Source: JADLDB01 sp040755835 (GTDB taxonomy: Bacteria > Myxococcota > Myxococcia > Myxococcales > Myxococcaceae). From it: 64,000 bases of DNA. Position 1 is the first letter of the stretch. Every line of letters begins with the position of its first letter. Location of the stretch: assembly GCA_040755835.1 (NCBI GenBank), contig JBFMAB010000091.1:1-64000 (forward strand), in the 5' to 3' direction. Shown here piece after piece: positions 9,301 through 17,587 of the stretch. The notes beneath the pieces are model-generated. The model searched no databases. It saw nothing but the letters and a program-made list of their open reading frames with translations, and was not told the DNA's origin. The position numbers were made by a program, and so were the translations under genes.

Positions 9301-10230
9301 CACTGGAGGAACGTCGTCCCGCACGTCCTCGACACGGCGGCGCCGCCGGCCGCGCCCCCGGACGATCCGGTGCTGCCCGGGGCGGAGGCGCGCGCCCACG
9401 TGCAGGCCACGCTCGATCGCGTGCGCATCGCCCCGGCGGCGGCCGCGGCGACGGCGGTGCTGCCGGTGACGCAGCTGCAGGACTTCGTCACCTGCCCGCG
9501 GCTGTTCCACTTCGCGCACCAGCTCTCCCTCGCCGCCAATCCCCGCGCGCCCTGGGGCGAGGGCGATGGCGGGGAAACCGTGGACACGGAGCGCGACGTC
9601 CGCACCCGCGGCACGGCCGCGCACAAGCTGCTCGAGCTGACCTCGCTCCCGCTGGTCGGCACGAAGGAGCTCGCGCCGCACCTCAAGTCGCTCCAGCGCT
9701 CCGAAGGCCTCCTCGCGGTGGGCGACGCCGTCCCACTGTGGGTCGAGCAGTTCTGGGGGACGCCGTTCGGCCGGCGCCTCGGCGCGCTGGGCGAGGGGCG
9801 GGTGCACCGGGAGCTGCCCTTCCTCCTGTCGCTGTCGGACGGCGCGGGCTTCCGGCTGGCGCTCAAGGGGCAGATCGATCTCCTCGTCGAGGAGGACGGC
9901 GAGGTGCTGGTGGTGGACTACAAGACGTCAGTGCCGTCGCCGGCGGGCCTCGAGCCGTACCGCTTCCAGCTCGGCTGCTACGCGCTGGCCGCGCGCCGCT
10001 TCATCACCCGCGACGTGCCCCTCCGCGCCGGCATCGTGTACCTGCGCCACGAGGATCGAACGCCGCACTTCCTCGACGCGCCCAAGGACGCGGCGGCGCT
10101 GGAGCGCTCGCTCGTCGAGCACGCGAAGGCGCTCACCCGCGCGCAGTCCGCCTTCCAGTGGGCGGGGCGCGAGCGAGCCACGTGTGAGTCGCTGGGGTGT
10201 GGGTACCTGTACCGCTGCCACCCGTCGTGA
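6394..10230 (+). CDS. addA: AddA-like UvrD/Rep helicase-nuclease
   Basis: A 1278-residue superfamily 1A helicase with a C-terminal nuclease, the catalytic partner of the upstream AddB. Walker A (AGAGAGKT) is at 98-105, the DEFQDTN Walker B near 450, then V-G-D-R-K-Q-A-I-Y-E-F-R-G and the motif V/VI segments 'VHQAKGLEW' and 'LLYVALTRARD'. The RecB-type nuclease motif D1175-Y-K-T is intact. The first 75 residues are charged, Pro-rich and probably disordered. It overlaps addB by 4 bases. Together the two would unwind and digest DNA ends to load RecA for homologous recombination. A cognate Chi sequence cannot be derived from this window. Confidence 0.92.
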   Translation: MSRRKKGPDENQLGFSFEAAPRPPREEGQGAGAGANDAGERTPTEELAPTNVIALPSPARRPPKSAPRREPPPAEAPAGGTIALPEGLRLERNLAVLAGAGAGKTYSLVTMCLHLLSGAREGHAPIDCAGLGLLTFTDKAAGEMRGRLRARLEALAHGEAPEPELRASFEALGQPFPAEAAWRRIRDELGAATIGTFHALCMQLLRRAPPASGVNPNLELLEERAARELLVRTAERVVLEQVQAGNPSIRLLVRDLGFGGNGDWGLVDALVPVVSRLREEGVAPEFLPVADPQALRRQFDESLAALRREVTLGYGVVGKHRDALDDFSRLLERVTFDTWPELGPRLWAAIAGKRGPPFPQLKDWVRREVKELDRAGRAKHLGLLHGACVMAPHEAVVRQVLADVVGRYAVELERRGAVDFTGLLVQARDLLRDFPEARREAQARFQALLVDEFQDTNRLQLELVLMLAERRDGAARPVSKVLEGRHPEIERELPLEPAFLAVVGDRKQAIYEFRGADVSVFEVMARAIERSGGGRAFLQDSRRSSPQLVAVLNALMPRVLGREKYGDPVEDFEIVYEPETDDLRAVRPPSSDEHPLCAVTAPPPPEGEKADADAVREADAEAVARAVADLLHRRTYQVHPRGKDDAPRAIRGGDVALLFQRFTQVEIYRQALVRYGVRHRVVRGRGFYGAQEVVDVASFLAVLADPSDALSLAAVLRSPVVGLTDTSLVRLAAAEGGRLGLRPETVLALRAAPAWMPAAEASRLLRFTAAYDGLFRERDRLGLRAILRVAFEAFAWRVAVAASPYGEQAVANLDKLLELATQREARGVGVAAFARELLALADAEPTEAQGEVIDEHDVDAVTLCTVHQAKGLEWPVVVLPDLSAVPPNRDKAIRFDRALGLAVKPPAGDESAPQSLHAREIDDRNRRRARAESLRLLYVALTRARDRVVLGLLPEKPRSGTWAFELGLHHWRNVVPHVLDTAAPPAAPPDDPVLPGAEARAHVQATLDRVRIAPAAAAATAVLPVTQLQDFVTCPRLFHFAHQLSLAANPRAPWGEGDGGETVDTERDVRTRGTAAHKLLELTSLPLVGTKELAPHLKSLQRSEGLLAVGDAVPLWVEQFWGTPFGRRLGALGEGRVHRELPFLLSLSDGAGFRLALKGQIDLLVEEDGEVLVVDYKTSVPSPAGLEPYRFQLGCYALAARRFITRDVPLRAGIVYLRHEDRTPHFLDAPKDAAALERSLVEHAKALTRAQSAFQWAGRERATCESLGCGYLYRCHPS

Positions 10231-10272
10231 CTTGGTGACGCGGGGGGGCCGACGTGACTAGATGCCCCCGCC

Positions 10273-11583
10273 ATGCCGAACGTCGTCGTCGTCGGAGCGC
10301 AGTGGGGTGACGAGGGGAAGGGGAAGGTCGTCGACCTGCTGACGGAGCACGCCCAGGTCGTGGTGCGCTTCCAGGGCGGGAACAACGCCGGCCACACGCT
10401 GGTGGTGGGCGGCCAGAAGACGGTCCTCCACCTGATCCCCTCCGGAATCCTCCACCCGGGGAAGACGTGCATCATCGGCAACGGCTGCGTGCTCGATCCC
10501 ACCGTGCTGATGAAGGAGATCGACGGCCTGCGCGGCCGCGGGCTCCTGCAGGACGCGGCGCAGCTGCTCATCAGCGAGCACGCCCACGTCATCTGCCCCT
10601 GGCACAAGCACCTCGACGCCCTGCGCGAGAAGGCGCGCGGCGGCGGCGCGATCGGCACCACCGGCCGCGGCATCGGCCCGGCGTACGAAGACAAGGTGGC
10701 CCGGCGCGGGGTGCGCGTGCGCGATCTGCTCGACGCGGATCGCCTGCGCCGGCGCGTGAAGGAGCGGCTGCCCGCGGCGCTCGAGGAGATGGCGGTGCTG
10801 GCGCGGCAGGCGAAGGCCGAGGAGCCGCTGCTGGACGCCGAGGCGATCGTCTCGGAGTACGCGGTGCTGGGCAGCCGCCTCAAGGAGTTCGTCGGCGACG
10901 CGTCCATCTACCTGGCGGAGCAGGTGCGCAAGGGCACGCGGATCCTCTTCGAGGGCGCGCAGGGGACGCTGCTCGACATCGATCACGGCACCTACCCCTA
11001 TGTCACCAGCAGCAACACGGTGGCGGGCAACGCCGCGGTCGGCTCGGGCCTCGGGCCCACCGCCATCGACCGCGTCATGGGCATCACCAAGGCGTACACC
11101 ACGCGGGTCGGTGGCGGCCCGTTCCCCACGGAGCTGACGGACGAGACGGGCGAGCGGCTGCGCAAGGTGGGCGACGAGTTCGGCGCCACCACCGGCCGGC
11201 CGCGCCGCTGCGGGTGGTTGGACACGGTGGTGCTGCGCTACGCGGCGCGCGTCAACGGCCTGTGGGGCCTCGCGCTCACCAAGCTGGACGTGTTGTCGGG
11301 TCTCGAGACGCTGAAGATCTGCACGGGCTACGAGCTGGAAGGGAAGAAGGTGCTCGAACTCCCCGGCGACCTCGACGATCTCTCGCGGGTGACGCCGGTG
11401 TACGAGGAGCTGCCCGGCTGGGAGCAGCGGCTCGCCGGCGCGCGCACGCTCGAGGACCTGCCCGCCAACGCGCTCAAGTACGTGCGTCGCGTGGAGGAGA
11501 CCGTCGGCGTGCCGGTGGTGTGCATCTCCGTCGGCGCCGAGCGCGGCGAGACGATCCTCCTGTCGAACCCGTTCCGGGCCTGA
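10273..11583 (+). CDS. purA: Adenylosuccinate synthetase
   Basis: A 436-residue enzyme of normal length. It joins IMP and aspartate with GTP hydrolysis to form adenylosuccinate, the first step from IMP to AMP, in the cytosol. The N-terminal signature QWGDEGKGK is at 10-18, with Asp13 the expected catalytic base. 'GRGIGPAYEDK', 'SSNTVAGNAAVGSG' and 'TTGRPRRCGWLD' are the IMP- and Asp-binding segments. It starts 42 bases after addA and may be read from the same transcript. No purine operon genes surround it. Confidence 0.97.
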   Translation: MPNVVVVGAQWGDEGKGKVVDLLTEHAQVVVRFQGGNNAGHTLVVGGQKTVLHLIPSGILHPGKTCIIGNGCVLDPTVLMKEIDGLRGRGLLQDAAQLLISEHAHVICPWHKHLDALREKARGGGAIGTTGRGIGPAYEDKVARRGVRVRDLLDADRLRRRVKERLPAALEEMAVLARQAKAEEPLLDAEAIVSEYAVLGSRLKEFVGDASIYLAEQVRKGTRILFEGAQGTLLDIDHGTYPYVTSSNTVAGNAAVGSGLGPTAIDRVMGITKAYTTRVGGGPFPTELTDETGERLRKVGDEFGATTGRPRRCGWLDTVVLRYAARVNGLWGLALTKLDVLSGLETLKICTGYELEGKKVLELPGDLDDLSRVTPVYEELPGWEQRLAGARTLEDLPANALKYVRRVEETVGVPVVCISVGAERGETILLSNPFRA

Positions 11584-11592
11584 CGGGGCGCC

Positions 11593-12021
11593 TCAGCGGC
11601 GAATCGCCTCGGTGTGGTCGATGCCCTGCACGGCCTTGTCGACCTCGGGCGAGCGGCCGAAGACGAACTCCACCAGCGGGCGGCCGTTGCCTTCCACCGT
11701 CTCCTCGGCGAGGCGCAGCACCGGCGTCACGTCGATGATCGTCTCGCCCTGCTTCTCGCGCACCACCGCCTTGCGCCAGGTGTCCTTCCTGTCGGTGTTC
11801 GTCAGCGTCAGCACGCGCTCGCCCGGCGCGCCGGTGATGGCCCACTTCACCGTCGGCGCCTGGCCCTTTCCGAAGCGCGCCTCGTAGAAGCCGCGGACCG
11901 TCTCGAAGCGCAGCGGGTAGCGGAACGTCTTCTGGGTCTCGGTCGCCGCCAGCGGCTTCCCGTCCACGGACGGGAGCGGAAAGGACGCGGCCAGGCACAT
12001 TGCGAGGAGAGCGAAGATCAT
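11593..12021 (-). CDS. Secreted protein of unknown function
   Basis: A 142-residue product with a hydrophobic signal-like N-terminus (about 1-13, A-A-S cleavage region). The mature part looks mainly beta: it has 'GERVLTLTNTDRKDTWRKAVV' type strands and a long amphipathic C-terminus. It probably resides in the periplasm. No family was recognised. It converges on purA with nine bases between the stops and no clear terminator. Confidence 0.65.
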   Translation of the reverse strand: MIFALLAMCLAASFPLPSVDGKPLAATETQKTFRYPLRFETVRGFYEARFGKGQAPTVKWAITGAPGERVLTLTNTDRKDTWRKAVVREKQGETIIDVTPVLRLAEETVEGNGRPLVEFVFGRSPEVDKAVQGIDHTEAIRR

Positions 12022-12250
12022 GGCCTCAATTCACACCCGGCGCGGGCCCGGGCGCAATGGCGCCTCCCCGAAGCACGGGACGCGCGCGCAGCCACTGTGG
12101 TGCTGCCGTTCTCCCGGACCTGAACGTCGTGAGCGATCCGCGCGAGTCGCTCATGCGCTCGCGGAACTGCCTCCCCGGACTGTTCGACCGTGAGACCTCT
12201 GCGATCGAGGACCGCAGCGACGAGGAGGCTGCTTCCGCGTGCACGGGGCC

Positions 12251-12791
12251 ATGTCGCCCCGCACGGAGGAGGCCGCCACCTGGCGGGCGATCCGCTTCTT
12301 CGAGGAGATGGTGACCGCGGCCGGAGGCCGCAACGTGCGGACCAGGCTGCGCAGCCGCTGGTGGTGACCGCCGGAGCCGCGCACCACGTTCTCGCTGCAC
12401 TGGGAGCCGCAGCCCCTCGGGCGTGGGCGCGCCGGGGGCCCGCCGCGCGTGCTGCCCGTGGATGACGAGCTGCTGTTGTGACGGACGCTGACGCGCTCGC
12501 TCGCTTCCGAGGCCGGCGTCACCCACGCCGTCGACGCCGCAGAGGCGCTGCGGCTGCTCGAGGCGCACGACGACGACGTGGTGGTAGCCGACTTCGCCAT
12601 GCCGGTCCGCGACGGGCCTTCCCTGCTCGAGGACGTGTCCCGCCGCTGGCCGCGTCCGCCGCGTGCAGCACTCTGGCGTCATGCCCAACCGCGAGGCGGC
12701 CCACGCGTTGCTCGCTGACGTGGCGCACGAGCTCATCGACAAGCCGGCGCCGTGCGACGTGCTGGTGCGCTCCGTCACCGCGCCGCCGTGA
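12251..12791 (+). pseudogene. Degraded hybrid histidine kinase (ATPase tail plus receiver domain)
   Basis: This 776-base gap between flanking genes holds no intact gene but a recognisable relic. One frame reads 'EEMVTAAGG' (from about 12302) and 'TTFSLHW' (from 12383), the end of a histidine-kinase ATPase domain. It continues in the same frame to 'VLPVDDELLL' (12449-12478) and 'RSLASEAGVTHAVDAAEAL', the front of a receiver domain, with 'VVVADFAMP' carrying the phospho-acceptor Asp. In-frame stops lie at 12365 and 12479. A frameshift near 12655 moves the end of the receiver ('HSGVMPNREAAHALL', 'ELIDKPAP') into another frame that stops at 12789. The first half of the kinase is lost. The stretch 12022-12250 shows nothing recognisable. 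Confidence 0.75.
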
Positions 12792-12797
12792 GCCGTG

Positions 12798-14255
12798 CTA
12801 CCGGAGCAGCAGCGGCAGCCAGGTGAGGCCGTAGATCGTCAGCACCAGCATCGCCGCAACGTCGAGCAGCACGCCGACGCGCATCATCGTGGGCAGGCGG
12901 ATCCGCCCCGAGCCGAAGACGATCGCGTTGGGCGGCGTGCCGGCCGGCAGCGCGAAGTCGCAACTCGACGCCATCCCCACCGCGGACAAGAGCGGCAGCC
13001 GGCCGGGGAGCAGGGCCATCATCAGGTTGACGGTGGCGGTGTTGGACGCGACCGCCGACAGGCCCACCGTGGCGCCCACGGCGATCAGCGTCTGCGCGGC
13101 GAGCGGCAGCGCGCGCACCGGCTCGAGCTGCAGGCCCAGCCACTTCGAAAGCCCGCTCCCCTCGATACCCGCGGCCATCGCGAAGCTGCCGCCGAGCAGC
13201 AGCAGCGCCGGTACGGGGATCCGCTTGAGCGCGGCCACCGGCAGCGCGCCGCGAACGGCGAGGAGCCCCGCGCCGAAGAGCGCTACCGCCGCCTCGTAGT
13301 GCTTCGCTTCGAACTTGAAGGGCAGCGACGCCTCGAGCGCCGCGCGCAGCGGATCGCCCAGCACCCACAGCGCCGCGGCGAGCAGGAAGACCTGCGCGAC
13401 TTGCCGCTCCCGTGCGCTCATCGGCCCCAGCGCGTGCAGCTCCGCCACCAGCACCTCGCGGCCCGCCGGGTCCGTCGGCGCGTCGCGCGCGCCCAGCCGC
13501 CACAGCACCAACCAGATGAGCGGCAGGAAGAGCGCCACGAAGGGCAGGGCGACCGCCGTGTATTCGAGGAAGCTCATGTCGTACTTGAGCTTCGCGGCGA
13601 GGTAGCCCACGAAGATGCTGTTGGTGGCGCTGCCGATTTTCGTGCCGATGCCGCCGACGTTCGCCGCGTAGGCCACCGCCAGCATCAGCGCCGTCGCGTA
13701 GGTGCCCAGTTTCCTGCCCGCCCGCGCCTCCAGCTGCGTCACCACCGCGAGGCCGATGGGCATCATCATCACCGCGGTGGCGGTGTTGGAGATCCACAGG
13801 GAGATGGCCGCCGTCGCCACCAGCATGCCGAGCAACAGGCGCCGGGGCGACGCGCCGATCCGCAGCATGATGTGGAGCGCGATGCGGCGGTGCAGGTTCC
13901 AGTGCTCCATGGCCGCGCCGATGGCCATGCCGCCCGCGAAGAGGAAGATGTACGCGTTGAGGAACTCGCCCGTCGTCTTGCCGGCGCTGCCCAGCGCACC
14001 CGTACCAAACACGTCAAGCGCCGGCCACGCCCCCAGCGGGATGAGCGCCGTCCAATGAATGGGGATGGCCTCGGTGAACCACCAGATCGCCATCAACAGC
14101 GAGAAGCCCGCGGCGAGCGCGGGGCGGTGTCCGAAGGCATCGAGGTGGTGCAGCGGCGAGGGCACCAGCACCACCAGCGCGCACACCAGCGGGCCCAGCA
14201 CGAGCCCGGCGCGGCGGATGATGGGCGCGCCCTGGCCTGCCGCCTGGTCCGACAT
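12798..14255 (-). CDS. DASS/SLC13-family anion symporter
   Basis: A 485-residue inner-membrane protein with 10-12 hydrophobic helices, of the divalent anion/Na+ symporter family (dicarboxylates such as succinate or malate, or sulfate). The two signature S-N-T repeats that bind Na+ and substrate are both present: 'SNTATAVMMMP' in the first half and 'SNTATVNLMM' in the second. The 'PAGTPPNAIVFGSG' loop near the C-terminus is also family-typical. Its substrate cannot be told from sequence. Two bases separate it from the small coiled-coil gene transcribed just before it (14258-14626), so the two probably share a transcript. Confidence 0.92.
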   Translation of the reverse strand: MSDQAAGQGAPIIRRAGLVLGPLVCALVVLVPSPLHHLDAFGHRPALAAGFSLLMAIWWFTEAIPIHWTALIPLGAWPALDVFGTGALGSAGKTTGEFLNAYIFLFAGGMAIGAAMEHWNLHRRIALHIMLRIGASPRRLLLGMLVATAAISLWISNTATAVMMMPIGLAVVTQLEARAGRKLGTYATALMLAVAYAANVGGIGTKIGSATNSIFVGYLAAKLKYDMSFLEYTAVALPFVALFLPLIWLVLWRLGARDAPTDPAGREVLVAELHALGPMSARERQVAQVFLLAAALWVLGDPLRAALEASLPFKFEAKHYEAAVALFGAGLLAVRGALPVAALKRIPVPALLLLGGSFAMAAGIEGSGLSKWLGLQLEPVRALPLAAQTLIAVGATVGLSAVASNTATVNLMMALLPGRLPLLSAVGMASSCDFALPAGTPPNAIVFGSGRIRLPTMMRVGVLLDVAAMLVLTIYGLTWLPLLLR

Positions 14256-14257
14256 CC

Positions 14258-14626
14258 CTAGCGCTTGCCGCCCTTCGACTGCGCCAGCTCTTCCTGCAGC
14301 CGGCGCTTCTCGAGCTCGAGGGTGACGATCTGCCGCGACAGCTCGGCGGCGCTCTCGGCCTGCGTGTCACAGGAGGCCTGCTGCTCCTCGAGCTTCTTCT
14401 GCGCCGCTTTCAGCTGCGCCTTGACCTCGTCGTTCGCCTTGAGCGCGGTGGCGGTGCGCTGGCGCTCGGCCTCGACGCGCGAACGGCCGAGCATCAGCAC
14501 GACGATGGTGAGGGTGATGGACGCGGCCAGCAGCATCCACGGCAGCGGCGACGGGCGCGGACGCCGGGCCCCGATGGCCGGCATCTCCAGCGACTCGCGG
14601 CGGACTTCGTCCCAGGGGCTGCTCAT
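14258..14626 (-). CDS. Small membrane-anchored coiled-coil protein
   Basis: A 122-residue protein. Residues 1-28 are polar, about 29-47 form one transmembrane helix (LLAASITLTIVVLMLG), and about 50-118 are a long charged heptad-like coiled coil. The topology resembles FtsB/YmdB-like or tail-length sensor proteins, but no family was recognised. It lies between the SRAP gene and the transporter gene on the same strand. Confidence 0.75.
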   Translation of the reverse strand: MSSPWDEVRRESLEMPAIGARRPRPSPLPWMLLAASITLTIVVLMLGRSRVEAERQRTATALKANDEVKAQLKAAQKKLEEQQASCDTQAESAAELSRQIVTLELEKRRLQEELAQSKGGKR

Positions 14627-14638
14627 GTGGGCGTAAGC

Positions 14639-15325
14639 CTACAGCAAGCTGAGCTGAACCGTGCGCGCCGGTTCGAGGCAGGCGGGATCGTCCGCCGTGG
14701 CGTCGTTCACGTGCGGCGTCACCGCGTACTCGGCGAGCGGCGCGCCGTCCCACGGGCGGAGGAGCCGCTGGAGCGACGCGAGGTCGGTGCCGGTGCCCGA
14801 CAGCCATTCCTCTCGGCCGGCCTCGTCGAGGAAGACGGGCATGCGGCCGTGGATCGACGCCACCAGCGGGTTTGACGCGCTGGTGACGACGGTGAAGGTG
14901 ACGACGTCGAGCCCGTCGGGCGAGCGCCAGCGGCTCCACAGGCCCGCCATCGCGAGCAGCTCACCGGACGCGGCGTGGATGAAGTGGGGCTGGCGTGCGC
15001 GGCCCTCTCGCTTCCACTCGTAGAAGCCGTCGCACGGCACGAGGCAGCGGTGGTCGGGCAGAAGCTCCCTGAAGGCGCTACGCGTGGCGAGCGTCTCGGC
15101 GCGCGCGTTGATCAGGCGCGAGGCCACCTTCGCGTCCCTCGCCCAGCGCGGCAAGAGGCCCCAGCGGGCGATGGTGAGGGACTTCGGCGCCGCGTCGATG
15201 ATGATGGGTGCGGCCTGCAGCGGCGCGATGTTGAAGCGCGGCGGCAGCACCTCGGGAACTTCCTCGAGGTGGAAGACCCTCCGGAGCTCGGCCGGCGAGG
15301 CCTTGAGCACGTAGCGGCCGCACAT
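14639..15325 (-). CDS. yedK: SRAP (YedK/HMCES) abasic-site DNA-protein crosslink protein
   Basis: A 228-residue SRAP protein. The family forms a thiazolidine link through Cys2 with abasic sites in single-stranded DNA, shielding them at stalled forks. All active-site residues are seen: Cys2 in MCGRY, Asn73 in NARAET, Glu103 in FYEW and His159 in SIHGRMP. Cys2 must be exposed by loss of Met1, which fixes the start at 15325. A perfect 9-bp inverted repeat (15351-15377) lies 26-52 bases upstream and could be an operator. SRAP genes are often SOS-linked, but no LexA box was established here. Confidence 0.96.
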   Translation of the reverse strand: MCGRYVLKASPAELRRVFHLEEVPEVLPPRFNIAPLQAAPIIIDAAPKSLTIARWGLLPRWARDAKVASRLINARAETLATRSAFRELLPDHRCLVPCDGFYEWKREGRARQPHFIHAASGELLAMAGLWSRWRSPDGLDVVTFTVVTSASNPLVASIHGRMPVFLDEAGREEWLSGTGTDLASLQRLLRPWDGAPLAEYAVTPHVNDATADDPACLEPARTVQLSLL

Positions 15326-15350
15326 GAAGCGGAGTGTACGACGTCTTCCC

Positions 15351-15377
15351 TGAATCCCCTGGGGACATGGGGATTCA
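15351..15377. promoter_or_regulatory. Perfect inverted repeat upstream of the SRAP gene
   Basis: TGAATCCCC (15351-15359) and GGGGATTCA (15369-15377) are perfect complements separated by nine bases. The repeat lies in the 54-base gap between the stop of the 15380-15961 gene and the start of the SRAP gene, both on the minus strand. It could be an operator for a dimeric regulator of the SRAP gene or a terminator hairpin for the upstream gene. No U-run follows on the minus strand, which favours an operator. Confidence 0.5.
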
Positions 15378-15379
15378 CG

Positions 15380-15961
15380 TCACCCGACGATCGCCCAGGG
15401 CTCGTCGTGCCCGGGGCTCGCGAGGAAAACGAAGTCGTCCGTCACCGGGAGCGCGGCGAATGCGGGCTCGGCGCGCAGGCGCGGGAGGGCCGCGCGGAGC
15501 CAGACCAGAGTCCGCAGCACCAGCGCGCGGGCCAGCGCCTCGCCGTCGGGCGAGTCGTGGAACGCCTCGTCTTTGCCCAGCGCGGCGAGGTGCTCACCGA
15601 CGACGCAGAGCGCGAACGCGGCGTGCTCGCGGAACAGCCGGGCGCCGCGGCGCAGCGAGTCGCCGTCGCGCTTCACCTCGGCCAGCCCGTCGGCCCACAC
15701 GTCCTGCGGAAGGTGCGGGGCGATCTCCGCGCCGGCGTAATACAGGGAGACGGCGGCGAGGCGCGCGCCGGCCGGCGCCTTCGTCATCGCGCGCGTCCAG
15801 TCGGCGAGCGAGGTGCGCAGCTCGTCCAGCACGCGCGCCGCTTCCCGCGCGTCGTCGAGCGCCGACCAGTTCTCCCGCCAGGGCGACGGCAGCGCATCGA
15901 GGCGGGGACGCAGCGCGGCCAGCGCCTCGTCGGGGTGCTCGATGTCCACGCGCGTCCACAT
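15380..15961 (-). CDS. Protein of unknown function, alpha-helical
   Basis: A 193-residue soluble protein rich in Ala, Leu and Arg, without a signal peptide or membrane segment. It contains no motif I recognise. The predicted helices and the W-R-E-N-W segment near residue 28 give no functional clue. It is upstream of the SRAP gene on the same strand, with the 27-base palindrome between them. Confidence 0.7.
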   Translation of the reverse strand: MWTRVDIEHPDEALAALRPRLDALPSPWRENWSALDDAREAARVLDELRTSLADWTRAMTKAPAGARLAAVSLYYAGAEIAPHLPQDVWADGLAEVKRDGDSLRRGARLFREHAAFALCVVGEHLAALGKDEAFHDSPDGEALARALVLRTLVWLRAALPRLRAEPAFAALPVTDDFVFLASPGHDEPWAIVG

Positions 15962-16025
15962 CGCGCCAGACGCTACTCCGGTCCGTCTCTGGTGGCCTCA
16001 CTCGATCGCGCCCGCCGGCCGTCGT

Positions 16026-17468
16026 ATGCAGGTGAGCGTGCAGCTCACCCGGCGGCTCTTCTTCGCGCTGTTCGGCCTGACGGCGCTCACCGCCGTGGGG
16101 AGCTTCTGGTGGCAGCTGCCCGGGCTCGTCGGGCGCAACGGCATCGCGCCGGCCAGCCAGTACGTCGAGGCGCTGCGCCGCGCGAAGGACGTTCGCTTCC
16201 TGGACGTGCCGACGCTGGCGTGGCTATCGAGCGGCGACTGGCTGCTCCACGTCCTGTGCGCCCTCGGCGTCGCGAGCGCCCTGGCGCTCATCGCCGGCGC
16301 CGCGCCGCGGCTCGCCAGCTTCGTCCTGTGGGCCAGTTGGCTGTCGCTGACGCAGGTGTGTCACCCGTTCCTCGACTTCCAGTGGGACATTCTCCTCACC
16401 GAGACGGCGTTCTTCGCCGGCTTCTACGCACCCGGCGGCTGGCGCGCGCGCTGGGACGACGAGCCGCACCCGGTCGCGACGTTCCTCATGGCGTGGCTCG
16501 CCTGCAAGGTGACGCTGGAGTCGGGCATCGTGAAGTTGGCCAGCGGCGATCCGTCGTGGCGCGATCTCACCGCGCTCACGTACCACTGGTGGACGCAGCC
16601 GCTGCCCACGTGGTCGAGCTTCCTCTTCGCGGGGCTGCCGCTGGGCGTGCAGGAGGCGCTGTGCGCGGTGATGTTCGTGCTCGAACTGCCGATTCCGTTG
16701 ATGGCGCTCGGGCCGCGCCGGCTGCGGCTGGTGGCGGCCATGGGGTTGATGGCGCTGCAGGTGGGGCTGTTCGCCGCCGGCAACTACAGCTTCTACAACG
16801 TGCTCACCTTCGTCCTCGCCGTGCCGCTGCTCGACGATGAGGCGCTGCGCCGCGTCGCGCCCGCGTGGACGATGATGGCGCACCCCGCGCCGCCGCCGCG
16901 CATGGGCCGGGTGGGCCGAGTCGTCGCGCTCGTGGTGGTGGCGCTGGGCGTGGGCATGTTCCTGCGCAGCAGCCTCGCGCCGACGGCCGCGGGCCCGGTG
17001 CTGTCGGCGGTGTCGCGCTTCGAGACGATCAACGCGTACGGCGCGTTCGCGTGGATGACGAAGACACGTCCGGAGATCATCCTCGAAGGCACTGACGACG
17101 GCGTCACCTGGCGCGCGTACGAGTTCCCGTACAAGCCCGGCCGCGTCGATCGCCGCCCCGGTTTCGTCGCGCCGTGGCAACCGCGGCTCGACTGGCAGAT
17201 GTGGTTCGCCGCGCTCGGTGAGTGCAGCGAGAACCCGTGGCTGCTCAACCTCCAGCGCCGCCTGCTCGAAGGCTCGCCAGAGGTGCTCGCGCTCTTCGAC
17301 GGCAATCCGTTTCCGGCCGCGCCGCCGAAGGCGTTGCGCAGCACGATCTTCGAGTACCGCTTCGCGCGGTGGAGCGAGCAGGGCGTCTGGTGGACGCGCA
17401 CCGAGAAGGGCCCGTACTGCCCCGCGGTGGCGCTCGGCGCGCAGGGACAGCTCGTTCGCGCGCCGTGA
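16026..17468 (+). CDS. Lipase maturation factor (LMF1) family membrane protein
   Basis: A 480-residue multi-spanning protein similar to vertebrate LMF1/LMF2, which help fold dimeric lipases in the ER; in bacteria the family's role is uncharacterised. Visible family features are the 'DILLTETAFFAGFYAP' segment, 'LTYHWWTQPLPTWSSFLF' (the counterpart of the 'YHYETQPLP' signature) and a soluble C-terminal part with 'YEFPYKPG' and 'PRLDWQMWFAAL'. The ATG at 16026 gives a start right before the first hydrophobic helix; a longer frame from 15813 would add unlikely residues. No lipase gene is adjacent. Confidence 0.88.
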   Translation: MQVSVQLTRRLFFALFGLTALTAVGSFWWQLPGLVGRNGIAPASQYVEALRRAKDVRFLDVPTLAWLSSGDWLLHVLCALGVASALALIAGAAPRLASFVLWASWLSLTQVCHPFLDFQWDILLTETAFFAGFYAPGGWRARWDDEPHPVATFLMAWLACKVTLESGIVKLASGDPSWRDLTALTYHWWTQPLPTWSSFLFAGLPLGVQEALCAVMFVLELPIPLMALGPRRLRLVAAMGLMALQVGLFAAGNYSFYNVLTFVLAVPLLDDEALRRVAPAWTMMAHPAPPPRMGRVGRVVALVVVALGVGMFLRSSLAPTAAGPVLSAVSRFETINAYGAFAWMTKTRPEIILEGTDDGVTWRAYEFPYKPGRVDRRPGFVAPWQPRLDWQMWFAALGECSENPWLLNLQRRLLEGSPEVLALFDGNPFPAAPPKALRSTIFEYRFARWSEQGVWWTRTEKGPYCPAVALGAQGQLVRAP

Positions 17469-17587
17469 AGCGCCCAGGCCTTCACCGCTTCCATCACCGC
17501 GCCTTGTGATGGTCGCGTTGAAATGACTCGCATCAACGCACGCCGCGGTGGAACCGCATCCACTGAAGCCATCTCAAGGAGGGCATC

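Noticed and set aside
6726..10187. Second plus-strand frame across addA
   Set aside because: It is the +2 shadow of the helicase, Ala/Gly/Arg-rich, and lacks any motif.
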